NCBI GenBank assembly: GCA_964511535.1
Contig: CAZEFW010000010.1
Coordinates: forward strand, 31,238 to 95,237
DNA from: CAZCFB01 sp964511535
GTDB taxonomy: Bacteria > Myxococcota_A > Polyangia > GCA-2747355 > CAZCFB01
Direction: 5' to 3'
Length of the DNA: 64,000 bases
Part shown: positions 7,508 through 15,549 of the stretch, piece after piece
Numbering within the stretch: the stretch's first letter is position 1
How the letters are laid out: each line of letters starts with the position of its first letter
The notes under the pieces: generated by a model
What the model saw: only the letters and a program-made list of their open reading frames with translations
Told to the model about the DNA's origin: nothing
The model's database searches: none
Translations under genes and position numbers: made by a program

Positions 7508-8251
7508 ATGACAATAGACCCGACCCATATCCCCCAGGGCGTGCTGCTGCTCGGCGACTACGGCAGCGGCAAGACCGAGGTGGCGGTGAACCTGGCGCTC
7601 AGCCTGGCCGCCGTCGAGGGGGAGGGGAAGGTCGCCATCGCCGACCTCGACCTGGTCAACCCCTACTTCCGCTGCCGCGAGGCCAGCGAGCCGATGGAGG
7701 CCGCCGGGGTCGAGGTGATCATGCCCCGGGAGGGGCACCAGTTCGCTGACCTGCCGATCCTGCTGCCCGGGGTCAAGGGGCTGCTGCAGCGGCCGGCCGG
7801 CGAGGGCAGGGCGGTGCTGGACGTGGGCGGCGACGAGGTGGGATCGAGGGTGCTGTCCGCCCTGGGGCCGGTGCTCGACCCGGCCCTGCACGGGGTCTGG
7901 TTCGTGCTCAACAGGAACCGCCCCTTCTGCGACACCGCGGACGGCTGCCTCGACGTGATCCGGGGCATCGAGGCCTCGGCGCAGATGAAGATCAGCGGCC
8001 TGGTGTCCAACACGCACCTGATGGACGAGACCAGCGCCGAGATGATCACCGAGGGCGCGGCCCTGAGCCGGGAGGTGGCGGCGCGCCTCGGCGTGGAGCT
8101 GCAGCTGGTGGGAGTGATGGAGCCGCTGGTGGAGCAGCTGGACCGGGAGCAGATCGGCGCGCCGCTGCTGGTGATGCGGCGGCTGATGGTGCCGCCCTGG
8201 CTGCGGCGGCCCGACGGGCTGACTGGACCGGAGGTTTTTCGGGGGGCCTGA
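7508..8251 (+). CDS. P-loop NTPase of the SIMIBI (MinD/ParA/CobQ-like) type
   Basis: A 247-residue cytoplasmic nucleotide-binding protein. Walker A is GDYGSGKTE (about residues 16-24), followed by IADLDLVNPYFR in the switch I region and LDVGGDEVG as the Walker B/switch II strand. The pattern is that of the CobQ/CobB/MinD/ParA group. It lacks the Cys-rich segments of Mrp/NBP35 Fe-S carriers, so its partner is not obvious. It lies between the zinc-ribbon gene and the 2-oxoacid oxidoreductase genes on the same strand. A role in cofactor handling or complex assembly is inferred from this neighbourhood. Confidence 0.85.
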   Translation: MTIDPTHIPQGVLLLGDYGSGKTEVAVNLALSLAAVEGEGKVAIADLDLVNPYFRCREASEPMEAAGVEVIMPREGHQFADLPILLPGVKGLLQRPAGEGRAVLDVGGDEVGSRVLSALGPVLDPALHGVWFVLNRNRPFCDTADGCLDVIRGIEASAQMKISGLVSNTHLMDETSAEMITEGAALSREVAARLGVELQLVGVMEPLVEQLDREQIGAPLLVMRRLMVPPWLRRPDGLTGPEVFRGA

Positions 8252-8276
8252 GACGACGCAGGAGCAGGACCCCCAT

Positions 8277-8315
8277 GCGCAGGTTGTAAGCGCAGGTTGT
8301 GAGCGCAGGTTGTAA
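8277..8315. repeat. Three tandem 13-bp repeats before the ferredoxin subunit gene
   Basis: GCGCAGGTTGTAA, GCGCAGGTTGTGA and GCGCAGGTTGTAA are contiguous. The last ends one base before the Shine-Dalgarno sequence GGAGG at 8317-8321 that serves the start at 8333. It could be an operator, an mRNA feature or a neutral repeat. Confidence 0.9.
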
Positions 8316-8332
8316 AGGAGGCAAAACGCGAC

Positions 8333-8599
8333 ATGCCCAGCATCAAGGTCGAACGGGATCGCTGTAAGGGGTGCGAGCTTTGCACCCACTACTGCCCCAC
8401 CGGCATCCTCGGGATGTCCAAGGAGATCAACGTCAAGGGCTACTTCTACGCACAGGTCAAGGATCCAGGGCGCTGCCTCGGGTGCATGATCTGCGCGGTG
8501 ACCTGCCCCGACGTGGCCATAACGGTCAACGGCACCGCCGTGCAGTACCGCCTGTTCAACTACTTCCCCGCCGGCGGCAAGCCGGGCGCCAGGAGCTGA
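8333..8599 (+). CDS. 2-oxoacid:ferredoxin oxidoreductase, ferredoxin (delta) subunit
   Basis: An 88-residue protein with two [4Fe-4S] motifs: CKGCELCTHYCP (from residue 12) and CLGCMICAVTCP. This is the small electron-transfer subunit of the four-subunit 2-oxoacid:ferredoxin oxidoreductases (Kor/Vor/Por). It passes electrons from the thiamine-diphosphate site to ferredoxin, or here perhaps to the Nuo-like proteins encoded downstream. A good Shine-Dalgarno precedes the ATG, and the next gene starts 2 bases after its stop, so translation of the subunits is likely coupled. Confidence 0.93.
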   Translation: MPSIKVERDRCKGCELCTHYCPTGILGMSKEINVKGYFYAQVKDPGRCLGCMICAVTCPDVAITVNGTAVQYRLFNYFPAGGKPGARS

Positions 8600-8601
8600 C
8601 C

Positions 8602-9681
8602 ATGGCCAAGAAGCTGATGAAGGGGAACGAGGCCATCGGCGAGGCCGCCATCCAGGCCGGATGCCTCAACTTCTTCGCCTACCCCATCACCCCCCAGAGC
8701 GAGGTGGCCGAGTACCTCTCCCGGCGCATGCCGGAGGTGGGCGGCACCTTCCTGCAGGCCGAGAGCGAGGTGGGCGCGGCGAACATGGTGTTCGGCGCCG
8801 CCGCCACCGGCGAGATGGTGTTCACCACCAGCTCCAGCCCGGGCATCAGCCTGATGAGCGAGGCGATCTCGTACATCGCCGGGGCGCAGCTGCCCGCGGT
8901 GTTCGTCAACATCGTGCGCGGCGGTCCGGGCCTCGGCGGCATCCTGCCGGCCCAGAGCGACTACTTCCAGGCCACCAAGGGCGGCGGCCACGGCGACTAC
9001 CGCCTGTTGGTGCTGGCCCCGTCGTGGGTGCAGGAGGCGGTGGACCTGACCATGCTCGCCTTCCGCCTGGCCGAGAAGTACCGCAACCCGGTGATGATCC
9101 TGGGCGACGGCATGATCGGCCAGATGATGGAGCCGGTGGACTTCGGCGACCACCCGTTGCCCCAGCCGGGCTTCCACGAGGAGCCCCACAAGCCCTGGGC
9201 CCTGACCGGCACCGGCTCGCGGACGGACGGCTCGCGCAACATCGTCAACTCGCTCTACCTCGACCCGGACGAGTGCAACGCCATCAACCTGAAGCTGCAG
9301 GCCAAGTACGCCGAGGTGACCGAGAAGGAGCAACGCTGGCAGGACTTCCACACGGACGAGGAGGTGGACCTGCTGGTGGTGTCCTACGGGACCATGTCCC
9401 GCATCTGCCGCACCACGATGGCCAAGCTGCGGGCCGAGGGGAAGAAGATCTCCTTGATCCGGCCCATCTCCCTGTACCCCTTCCCCTACGACGCCGTGCG
9501 AAAAGCCGGGGACAAGGCCAAGAAGGTCATCTCGATCGAGATGAGCATGGGCCAGATGGTCGAGGACGTGAAGCTGGCGATGGAGGGGACCAAGCCGGTC
9601 CACTTCTTCGGTACGGCCGGGGGGCTGGTGCCCACGCCGGAGCAGGTCCGCGACGCGATGCTCAACCTGATTGACGACTAG
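8602..9681 (+). CDS. vorB: 2-oxoacid:ferredoxin oxidoreductase, alpha subunit (VorB-like)
   Basis: A 359-residue subunit starting MAKKLMKGNEAIGEAA, with AGGAGC just upstream. It carries the pyrimidine-binding fold of the enzyme: YPITPQSE near the start, QAESEVGA, and the segment TSSSSPGISLMSE. Phrases such as RGGPGLGGI and GDGMIGQMMEPV match 2-ketoisovalerate oxidoreductase VorB more closely than pyruvate enzymes, but 2-oxoglutarate (Kor) enzymes are close relatives, so the substrate is open. The reaction is oxidative decarboxylation of a 2-oxoacid with CoA to acyl-CoA and CO2, reducing ferredoxin. It is the second of four contiguous subunit genes. Confidence 0.92.
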   Translation: MAKKLMKGNEAIGEAAIQAGCLNFFAYPITPQSEVAEYLSRRMPEVGGTFLQAESEVGAANMVFGAAATGEMVFTTSSSPGISLMSEAISYIAGAQLPAVFVNIVRGGPGLGGILPAQSDYFQATKGGGHGDYRLLVLAPSWVQEAVDLTMLAFRLAEKYRNPVMILGDGMIGQMMEPVDFGDHPLPQPGFHEEPHKPWALTGTGSRTDGSRNIVNSLYLDPDECNAINLKLQAKYAEVTEKEQRWQDFHTDEEVDLLVVSYGTMSRICRTTMAKLRAEGKKISLIRPISLYPFPYDAVRKAGDKAKKVISIEMSMGQMVEDVKLAMEGTKPVHFFGTAGGLVPTPEQVRDAMLNLIDD

Positions 9682-9694
9682 AAAGGAGACGTCG

Positions 9695-10495
9695 ATGGAG
9701 ATCATCTTCCAGCGGCCCCAGGGGTTGGTCGACGTCCCGACCCACTACTGTCCCGGGTGTACCCACGGGACGATCCACCGCATGGTCGGCGAGTCCCTCG
9801 AGGAGCTCGGCGTGGTCGGCAAGGCGGTGGGCGTCGCCCCGGTGGGTTGCTCGGTGCTGGCCTACAACTACTTCAACTGCGACATGTTCGAGGCCTCCCA
9901 CGGGCGCGCCCCGGCGGTGGCCACCGGCGCCAAGCGCTGCCGGCCGGACCTGATCGTGTTCACCTACCAGGGCGACGGCGACCTGGCCTCCATCGGCACC
10001 AACGAGATCATCCACGCCGCCAACCGGGGCGAGAAGTTCACCACCATCTTCGTCAACAACGCCATCTACGGCATGACCGGCGGGCAGATGGCCCCCACCA
10101 CCATGCCGGGACAGGTGACCACCACATCGCCCCAGGGGCGGGACACGGCCTCGGCCGGCTTCCCCATGCGCATGTGCGAGATGCTCTCCACCCTGCGCAC
10201 GCCGGCCTACGTGGTGCGCACCGCGGTGCACACGCCCCAGCTGATGGTGCAGACCAAGCAGGCCCTGCGGCGGGCGTTCCAGCTGCAGGAGGAGATGCGC
10301 TGCTACACCTTCGTGGAGGTGCTCTCCACCTGCCCCACCAACTGGGGCATGACCCCGGTGCAGTCGCTGGAGTGGCTGCAGAAGAACATGATGCCCTACT
10401 ACCCGCTCGGCGTGTTCAAGGACCCCGACATCCAGGAGACGGCCGAGGGCCTGGTGCCCACGCCGATCAAGAGGAGGACGCCCCATGCAGACTGA
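9695..10495 (+). CDS. 2-oxoacid:ferredoxin oxidoreductase, beta subunit (thiamine diphosphate-binding)
   Basis: A 266-residue subunit; the ATG at 9695 is preferred because AAAGGAGA precedes it. The cysteine pair HYCPGC near residue 20 and the thiamine-diphosphate/Mg motif starting GDGD at residues 93-96 and ending VNNAIYGMTGG are both present. It forms the catalytic site with the alpha subunit. The gene overlaps the gamma-subunit gene by 11 bases, a sign of coupled translation and fixed stoichiometry. Confidence 0.93.
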   Translation: MEIIFQRPQGLVDVPTHYCPGCTHGTIHRMVGESLEELGVVGKAVGVAPVGCSVLAYNYFNCDMFEASHGRAPAVATGAKRCRPDLIVFTYQGDGDLASIGTNEIIHAANRGEKFTTIFVNNAIYGMTGGQMAPTTMPGQVTTTSPQGRDTASAGFPMRMCEMLSTLRTPAYVVRTAVHTPQLMVQTKQALRRAFQLQEEMRCYTFVEVLSTCPTNWGMTPVQSLEWLQKNMMPYYPLGVFKDPDIQETAEGLVPTPIKRRTPHAD

Positions 10496-11042
10496 GGTGA
10501 TGTTTTGCGGCTTCGGCGGCCAGGGCATCATGCTCATCGGGCAGATGCTGGCCTACGCCGGCATGAACGAGGGCAAGAACGTCATCTGGATGCCGAGCTA
10601 CGGCCCCGAGATGCGCGGCGGCACCGCCTACTGCACAGTGCAGGTGTCGGACCGGGACGTGGGCTCGCCCATCATCGACCGGCCCCAGTGCATCGCGGTG
10701 CTCAACCGCCCGTCGCTGGACAAGTTCGACGGCAAGGTGCGCAAGGGCGGGTTGATCATCATCAACACCTCCCTCATCGACGCTGACAGCCAGCGCGATG
10801 ACATCAGCGTGCTGCACGTGGCGGCCAACGACATCGGCCTGGAGAACGGCACGGCCAAGGCGGCCAACATGGCCATGCTGGGCGCCTATGTCGGCTACAC
10901 CCAGGCCGTGAAGCTGGAGTCGCTGGAGCCGCTGGTGCGCTGGCAGTTCGAGAAGAAGCCGCAATTTATCGAGCCGAACCTCAAGGTGCTGGAGCGCGGC
11001 CACGCGCTGGGCGCCGAGGGGCGCGCGCGAGACCAGAAGTAG
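10485..11042 (+). CDS. 2-oxoacid:ferredoxin oxidoreductase, gamma subunit
   Basis: A 185-residue subunit with the family's N-terminal signature GFGGQGIMLIGQ (residues 9-20) and SYGPEMRGGTAYC further on. The gamma domain binds the CoA substrate side and completes the four-subunit enzyme. It overlaps the beta-subunit gene and is followed after 17 bases by the NuoE-like gene, which ties the oxo-acid enzyme genetically to the NADH-type module. Confidence 0.93.
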   Translation: MQTEVMFCGFGGQGIMLIGQMLAYAGMNEGKNVIWMPSYGPEMRGGTAYCTVQVSDRDVGSPIIDRPQCIAVLNRPSLDKFDGKVRKGGLIIINTSLIDADSQRDDISVLHVAANDIGLENGTAKAANMAMLGAYVGYTQAVKLESLEPLVRWQFEKKPQFIEPNLKVLERGHALGAEGRARDQK

Positions 11043-11059
11043 ACAGGAGCGACCACGAG

Positions 11060-11551
11060 ATGAACCAGATCGAAGTGGACCTCAAGCAAGCTGACGAGAT
11101 CCTGGGCCGCTACCCGGCGGAGCCGCAGCACCTGATCTCGGTGCTGCAGGACATCCAGCTGGAGTACCGGTACCTGCCCAAGGAGGCGCTTGAGAAGGTG
11201 GCCGACACCCTGACCGTGCCCCTGGCCAAGGTGTACGGGGTGGCCACCTTCTACAAGGCGTTCTCGCTGACCCCGCGGGGGGAGACGATCCTGCACGTGT
11301 GCACCGGCACCGCCTGCCATATCCGGGGGGCGCCGCTGCTGCTGCACGAGCTGGAGGTGCAGCTCGGCATCGGGCCGGGGGAGACCACCGAGGACCTGGC
11401 CTTCTCGCTCGAGGCGGTCAACTGCGTCGGGGCGTGCGCCCTGGCGCCGGTGGTGGTGGCCAACGAGACCGCCCACGGCAACCTGTCGGTGACCAAGGTC
11501 CGCCGGCTGACCAAGAAGAAGAAGAAGAAGGTCAAGAAGGAGAAGGCATAG
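11060..11551 (+). CDS. NuoE-like [2Fe-2S] protein
   Basis: A 163-residue thioredoxin-like [2Fe-2S] protein of the NuoE/HydC/HndA family. The four cluster ligands are C81 and C86 (CTGTAC) and C122 and C126 (CVGAC). The N-terminal helical region is that of NuoE. The tail is strongly basic, with a run of lysines in the last 15 residues, which is unusual and may help docking. In complex I and in bifurcating hydrogenases this subunit pairs with NuoF-type flavoproteins. Its stop codon abuts the ATG of the NuoF-like gene directly. Confidence 0.93.
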   Translation: MNQIEVDLKQADEILGRYPAEPQHLISVLQDIQLEYRYLPKEALEKVADTLTVPLAKVYGVATFYKAFSLTPRGETILHVCTGTACHIRGAPLLLHELEVQLGIGPGETTEDLAFSLEAVNCVGACALAPVVVANETAHGNLSVTKVRRLTKKKKKKVKKEKA

Positions 11552-13447
11552 ATGGAAAGCATTCTCTACAAGGACGCCCGGGCGTTTCGCGACCACGTGG
11601 CCCAGCTCGAGGCCAGCGGCCTGGCCGACAAGCGCCGGGTGCTGGTTTGCCTCGGCACCGGCTGCGTGGCCAGCGGCGCCACGGCGGTGGCCGAGAAGAT
11701 GGACGAGGCGCTGGCCGCGCTGCCCGAAGAGGAGCGCGTCGAGCTGAACCTGGTGGTCAAGCGCACCGGCTGCCACGGCTTCTGTGAGAAGGGGCCGCTG
11801 GTTGTGTTGATGCCGGAGGAGACCTTCTACGTCGGGGTCAAGCCGAAGCATGTGGCCGACATCGTGGAGCGCAGCGTCAAGGGCGGCGAGGTGATCGAGG
11901 AGCTGCTCTACCAGGACGCCAGCGACCAGGCGGTGGCCAAGTACGGCGAGATCGACTTCTACAAGACCCAGACCCGGGTTGCCATGCGCAACATCGGCCT
12001 CATCGACCCGGCCGACATCGACGACTACCTGCTGCGCGGCGGCTACGGGGCGCTGCTCAAGGCGCTGACCGAGATGCAGCCGGCTGACGTGATGAAGGCG
12101 GTGGCCGACGCCAAGCTGCGCGGCCGCGGCGGCGGCGGGTTCGACGCCGGGCGCAAGTGGAGTCACGCGCGCCACGCGGCCGAGGCGCTGCCCGAGCATG
12201 AGCTGTACGTGCTGTGCAACGGCGACGAGGGCGACCCCGGCGCGTTCATGGACCGCTCCATCATGGAGGGCGACCCCCACGGCGTCATCGAGGGCATGAT
12301 CATCGGCGCCTACGCCTTGGGCGGCACCCGCGGCTACATCTACGTGCGCCAGGAGTATCCCCTGGCGGTGGAGAACCTGAGCAAGGCCATCGAGGACGCC
12401 CGGTCGCGGGGCCTGCTGGGCGAGGACATCCTCGGCAGCGGCTTCTCCTTCGACATCGAGATCAGCCGCGGCGGCGGCGCCTTCGTCTGCGGCGAGTCGT
12501 CGGCGCTGATGCGCTCCGTGGAGGGGCAGGTGGGCGAGCCCCGGGCCAAATACATCCACGCCACCGACCGCGGCCTGTGGGACAAGCCCACGGTGCTCAA
12601 CAACGTGGAGACCTGGGTCAACGTGCCGCGCATCGTGGAGAAGGGGGCTGAGTGGTTCACCTCCCTCGGCACCGAGCGCTCCGCGGGCACCAAGGCGTTC
12701 TCCCTGGTGGGCAAGGTGCGCAACACCGGCCTGGTGGAAGTGGAGATGGGGGTCACCCTGCGGGACATCATCTTCGGCCCGGGCGGCGGCATGCTGGACG
12801 GCGGGGAGAAGGGCAAGTTCAAGGCGGTGCAGACCGGCGGCCCCTCTGGCGGCTGCCTGCCCGAGGACAAGCTCGACCTGCAGGTGGACTTCGACAGCCT
12901 GACCAAGGCCGGCTCCATGATGGGCTCCGGCGGCATGATCGTCATGGACCACTCCACCTGCATGGTGGACGTGGCGCGCTACTTCACCTCGTTTTTGGTG
13001 GACGAGTCGTGCGGCAAGTGTGTGCCATGCCGTGAGGGGCTGTACCAGATGTACCGGCTGCTGAGCCGCATCTGCGAGGGCGAGGGCAAGCCCGAAGATC
13101 TGGACGTCATCGAGAGCCTGAGCCGGACCATCCTGGTGGGGTCGCTGTGCGGCCTGGGCAAGAGCGGGCCGAACCCGGTGCTCAGCACGCTCCAGCAGTT
13201 CAGGGCGGAGTACGAGGCCCACATCAACGACAAGCGCTGCCCCGCCGGGGTGTGCAAGGCGCTGATCACCTACAGCATCGACAACGAGGCGTGCGACGGC
13301 TGCGGCGCCTGCCTGCCGGCGTGCGCGGCCAACGCGATCATCGGGACGCCCAAGAAGGGCGACACGTTCCAGATCGAGGAGCTGAAGTGCGACCGGTGCG
13401 GCGCGTGCGCGGCTGTGTGCAAGCGCGGCGCGGTGGCGGTGGCCTGA
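11552..13447 (+). CDS. NuoF-like NADH-binding flavoprotein with extra Fe-S domains (HydB/HndC type)
   Basis: A 631-residue flavoprotein. An N-terminal thioredoxin-like [2Fe-2S] domain has C33, C38, C74 and C78. The FMN/NAD(H) domain shows GRGGGGF (191-197), NGDEGDPG (223-230) and CGESSA (313-318). The [4Fe-4S] site is C487, C490, C493 and C533, followed by the CPAGVC pair (563-568). The C-terminus is a two-cluster ferredoxin (C581-C591 and C613-C623). This order matches HydB/HndC of NAD-linked, often electron-bifurcating, hydrogenases rather than plain complex I NuoF. It likely exchanges electrons between NAD(H) and ferredoxin or the oxo-acid enzyme encoded upstream. No hydrogenase catalytic subunit is encoded here. 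Confidence 0.93.
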   Translation: MESILYKDARAFRDHVAQLEASGLADKRRVLVCLGTGCVASGATAVAEKMDEALAALPEEERVELNLVVKRTGCHGFCEKGPLVVLMPEETFYVGVKPKHVADIVERSVKGGEVIEELLYQDASDQAVAKYGEIDFYKTQTRVAMRNIGLIDPADIDDYLLRGGYGALLKALTEMQPADVMKAVADAKLRGRGGGGFDAGRKWSHARHAAEALPEHELYVLCNGDEGDPGAFMDRSIMEGDPHGVIEGMIIGAYALGGTRGYIYVRQEYPLAVENLSKAIEDARSRGLLGEDILGSGFSFDIEISRGGGAFVCGESSALMRSVEGQVGEPRAKYIHATDRGLWDKPTVLNNVETWVNVPRIVEKGAEWFTSLGTERSAGTKAFSLVGKVRNTGLVEVEMGVTLRDIIFGPGGGMLDGGEKGKFKAVQTGGPSGGCLPEDKLDLQVDFDSLTKAGSMMGSGGMIVMDHSTCMVDVARYFTSFLVDESCGKCVPCREGLYQMYRLLSRICEGEGKPEDLDVIESLSRTILVGSLCGLGKSGPNPVLSTLQQFRAEYEAHINDKRCPAGVCKALITYSIDNEACDGCGACLPACAANAIIGTPKKGDTFQIEELKCDRCGACAAVCKRGAVAVA

Positions 13448-13470
13448 GACGTTTTAGCTGAGGAGAAGTG

Positions 13471-14274
13471 ATGTCCTTCTTCATGACCATAGACGGCAAG
13501 CGGGTGAAGGCCGAGGACGGCGAGATGGTGCTCGACACCACCCGCCGCGAGGGGATCGAGATCCCGACCCTCTGCGTGCACCCGGCGGTGGAGGCGTTCG
13601 GCGCCTGCCGCCTCTGCGTGGTTGAGGTGACCAAGGAGTCGTGGGGCGGCTGGAAGGGGCTGATGACCGCGTGCCTCTACCCGGCGGCGCCGGACCTCAT
13701 CATCGAGACCCAAAGCGAGCGGGTGATGGAGGTGCGCCGTACGGTGCTCGACCTGCTGCTGGCGCGCTGCCCCGAGAGCGATGTGATCCAGAACATGGCG
13801 GCCGAGCACGACGTGCGGCAGACCAGCTTCACGCCGCGCGAGGACCCGGACAAGTGCATCCTGTGCGGGCTGTGCGTGCGCATCTGCGCCAAGGCGGCCA
13901 CCTCGGCCATCTCCACGGTGAACCGCGGCCACGAGCGGTGCGTGGGGACGCCCTGGGGCGGCCCGCCGCCCGACTGCATCGGCTGCCTGGCGTGCGCTCA
14001 CATCTGCCCCACGGGCCACATCGAGTACACCGACGCGGGGCTGTCCCGCTCCATCTGGGGCCGGGAGTTCACCCTCAAGCGGTGCGGTGACTGCGGCGCG
14101 CCCCTGCCGGTGACCGAGGAGCTCGCGGCCTTCCTGGTCAAGGACCGCGAGCTGGACGAGAAGTACCTCGCGCGGTGTGAGCCGTGCCAGCGCAAGGAGA
14201 TGGCTGGCGCCTTCGGCCGCATGGCGAGGTGGGAGAAGCTCGGGCTGAACCAGGAGGAGGAGGTGAGCAAATGA
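13471..14274 (+). CDS. NuoG/HoxU-like Fe-S protein, N-terminal part only
   Basis: A 267-residue protein from the ATG at 13471, preceded by AGGAG; a GTG one codon upstream is in frame. It has a plant-type [2Fe-2S] domain (TLCVHP, ACRLCVVEV, TACLYP) and two [4Fe-4S] motifs (CILCGLCVRICAK and CIGCLACAHICP), as in HoxU and the first part of NuoG. The His/Cys cluster normally between them is not recognisable. Neither a molybdopterin domain nor a hydrogenase H-cluster domain follows. Instead there is a C-terminal CGDC...CEPC pair that could bind zinc or iron. It probably wires the NuoEF-like pair to the oxo-acid oxidoreductase. Confidence 0.88.
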   Translation: MSFFMTIDGKRVKAEDGEMVLDTTRREGIEIPTLCVHPAVEAFGACRLCVVEVTKESWGGWKGLMTACLYPAAPDLIIETQSERVMEVRRTVLDLLLARCPESDVIQNMAAEHDVRQTSFTPREDPDKCILCGLCVRICAKAATSAISTVNRGHERCVGTPWGGPPPDCIGCLACAHICPTGHIEYTDAGLSRSIWGREFTLKRCGDCGAPLPVTEELAAFLVKDRELDEKYLARCEPCQRKEMAGAFGRMARWEKLGLNQEEEVSK

Positions 14275-14690
14275 ACCTGCGCCTCGTGATCCAGCCCCAG
14301 TCCTGCATCGGCTGCCGCGCCTGCGAGATGGCGTGCGCCTTCACCCACGGCACCGACGGCAAGCCGGCGGCCAGCCGCTGTCAGACAGAGACCCTCTCGG
14401 CGAAAGACGAGGAGTACGTGCCGATGATCTGTCTGCAGTGCGACCACGCCGCGTGCGTGCAGGTCTGCCCGGTGGACGCCATCACCCACGACGCCGAGCG
14501 CGGCCTGGTGGTGGTGGACAACGAGCGGTGCATCCGGTGCATGGCGTGCACCGTGGCCTGCCCCTTCGGCAACATGCACTACGACCCGGTGCAGCAGCTG
14601 ATCCACAAGTGCGACCTGTGCCGCGGCTGCGGCGACTACCCGCGCTGCGCCCTGTTCTGCCCCACCGACTGCCTCACCGTCGAGCAGTGA
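14271..14690 (+). CDS. Polyferredoxin, four-cluster electron-transfer protein (HycB/CooF-like)
   Basis: A 139-residue protein overlapping the previous stop by 4 bases (ATGA). Its cysteine clusters CIGCRACEMAC, CLQCDHAACVQVCP, CIRCMACTVACP and CDLCRGCGDYPRCALFCP predict up to four [4Fe-4S] centres, in the layout of HycB, CooF and the beta subunits of molybdoenzymes. It likely serves as an electron conduit for the oxo-acid/NAD complex. It overlaps the next gene by 4 bases as well. Confidence 0.9.
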   Translation: MNLRLVIQPQSCIGCRACEMACAFTHGTDGKPAASRCQTETLSAKDEEYVPMICLQCDHAACVQVCPVDAITHDAERGLVVVDNERCIRCMACTVACPFGNMHYDPVQQLIHKCDLCRGCGDYPRCALFCPTDCLTVEQ

Positions 14691-15433
14691 GCCGCGGCCC
14701 CCGCCGCGCCGAGCTGGTCGCCTCCCTCAGCCTCAGCTTGATCTCCCTGGCCGTGTGGGCCGGGCTGATGCACCTGCCGAGCCCGGCGGCGTCGGCCTCG
14801 GGGGCCCGACCGGGCCAGGAGGGCGCGGCGTTGATCAACACCCTCGTGCAGGAGCAGCTGGACCGGTGCGTGCGCGAGGAGACGGACCTGGTGTGCCGGG
14901 CGGTGACCCGGGAGGAGCCGAAGCTCTGCCTCGGCGAGGCCGAGTGCATGGAAGAGACGCGGCTGATCCTGGCGGTCAGGGGGCGGGGGAGCTGCGCGGC
15001 CGTCGCTGATGCGGCGCTCCGGACCCTGTGCGGCGCCCTGGTGGACGGCGCGGTTGGGCCGTGCGAGGCGCTGCAGGAGCCGAAGCGGACCCAGTGCCTG
15101 GCGGTGGTTCGCCGGAAGCCGAACCTGTGCGACGCGCTGCAGCCGGCGGAGCGCCGACGCTGCCACCTCGGGCTGGCCCAGGCGCTGGCGCTCATCGACG
15201 GCGACACCTCCCACTGCGCGGCCCTGCCCCTGGGGGATCCCGACGGGGACAGCCCCCACAACATGCGCCGCGCCTGCCGCGCCATGGTGCTCGACGACCC
15301 CCGTCTCTGCCGCATCGACGCCAGCGATTACTGCCGAAGGCGCGTGTCGCTGCAGCACCTGACGCGGCGCGACTGCCCGCTGTTGGAGGATCCGGTGGTG
15401 CGGCAGCGGTGCAAGGAGCAGCACGGACGGTAG
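14687..15433 (+). CDS. Membrane-anchored Cys-rich protein of unknown function
   Basis: A 248-residue protein from a GTG overlapping the polyferredoxin stop. An N-terminal hydrophobic segment (residues ~10-30) acts as a signal anchor or signal peptide. The mature part has about 20 cysteines, mostly as isolated residues in charged helices (for example RCVREETDLVCRAV, LCLGEAEC, RRCHLG), a pattern typical of secreted disulfide-bonded proteins in Myxococcota-like genomes. I do not recognise the family. It ends the contiguous gene run and may simply be a read-through passenger. Confidence 0.7.
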   Translation: MSRGPRRAELVASLSLSLISLAVWAGLMHLPSPAASASGARPGQEGAALINTLVQEQLDRCVREETDLVCRAVTREEPKLCLGEAECMEETRLILAVRGRGSCAAVADAALRTLCGALVDGAVGPCEALQEPKRTQCLAVVRRKPNLCDALQPAERRRCHLGLAQALALIDGDTSHCAALPLGDPDGDSPHNMRRACRAMVLDDPRLCRIDASDYCRRRVSLQHLTRRDCPLLEDPVVRQRCKEQHGR

Positions 15434-15436
15434 GGG

Positions 15437-15549
15437 GGGCTCGCTTCGCTCGCCGGCTTCGGGCTTCAGACTTCAGGCTTCAGGGGAGATGGTTGGGCTC
15501 GCTTCGCTCGCCGGCTTCGGGCTTCAGACTTCAGGCTTCAGGGGAGATG
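15437..15549. repeat. Direct 55-bp repeat (two copies, 58-bp period) at the edge of an assembly gap
   Basis: 15437-15491 and 15495-15549 are identical, beginning GGGCTCGCTTCGCTCG and ending GGGGAGATG, and are separated by three bases. Inside each copy are 7-bp CTTCAG-type units. The sequence after the gap restarts with GTTGGGCGGG, so the array probably continues inside it. A relative of this repeat lies at 46925-47000. Confidence 0.92.

Noticed and set aside
10895..13222. A long minus-strand frame opposite the NuoF-like gene
   Set aside because: Rich in Leu, Val, His and Gln as expected of an antisense shadow; the plus strand encodes unmistakable NuoE and NuoF motifs.
11552..14690. Annotation as part of respiratory complex I
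   Set aside because: Only NuoE/F and the N-terminal part of NuoG are present, with HydB/HndC-type extra domains and no membrane subunits, so a soluble NAD-linked complex fits better.
14271..14690. Assignment as a hydrogenase or CO-dehydrogenase ferredoxin (HycB/CooF proper)
   Set aside because: No hydrogenase or CO dehydrogenase genes are present; only the cluster layout is shared.
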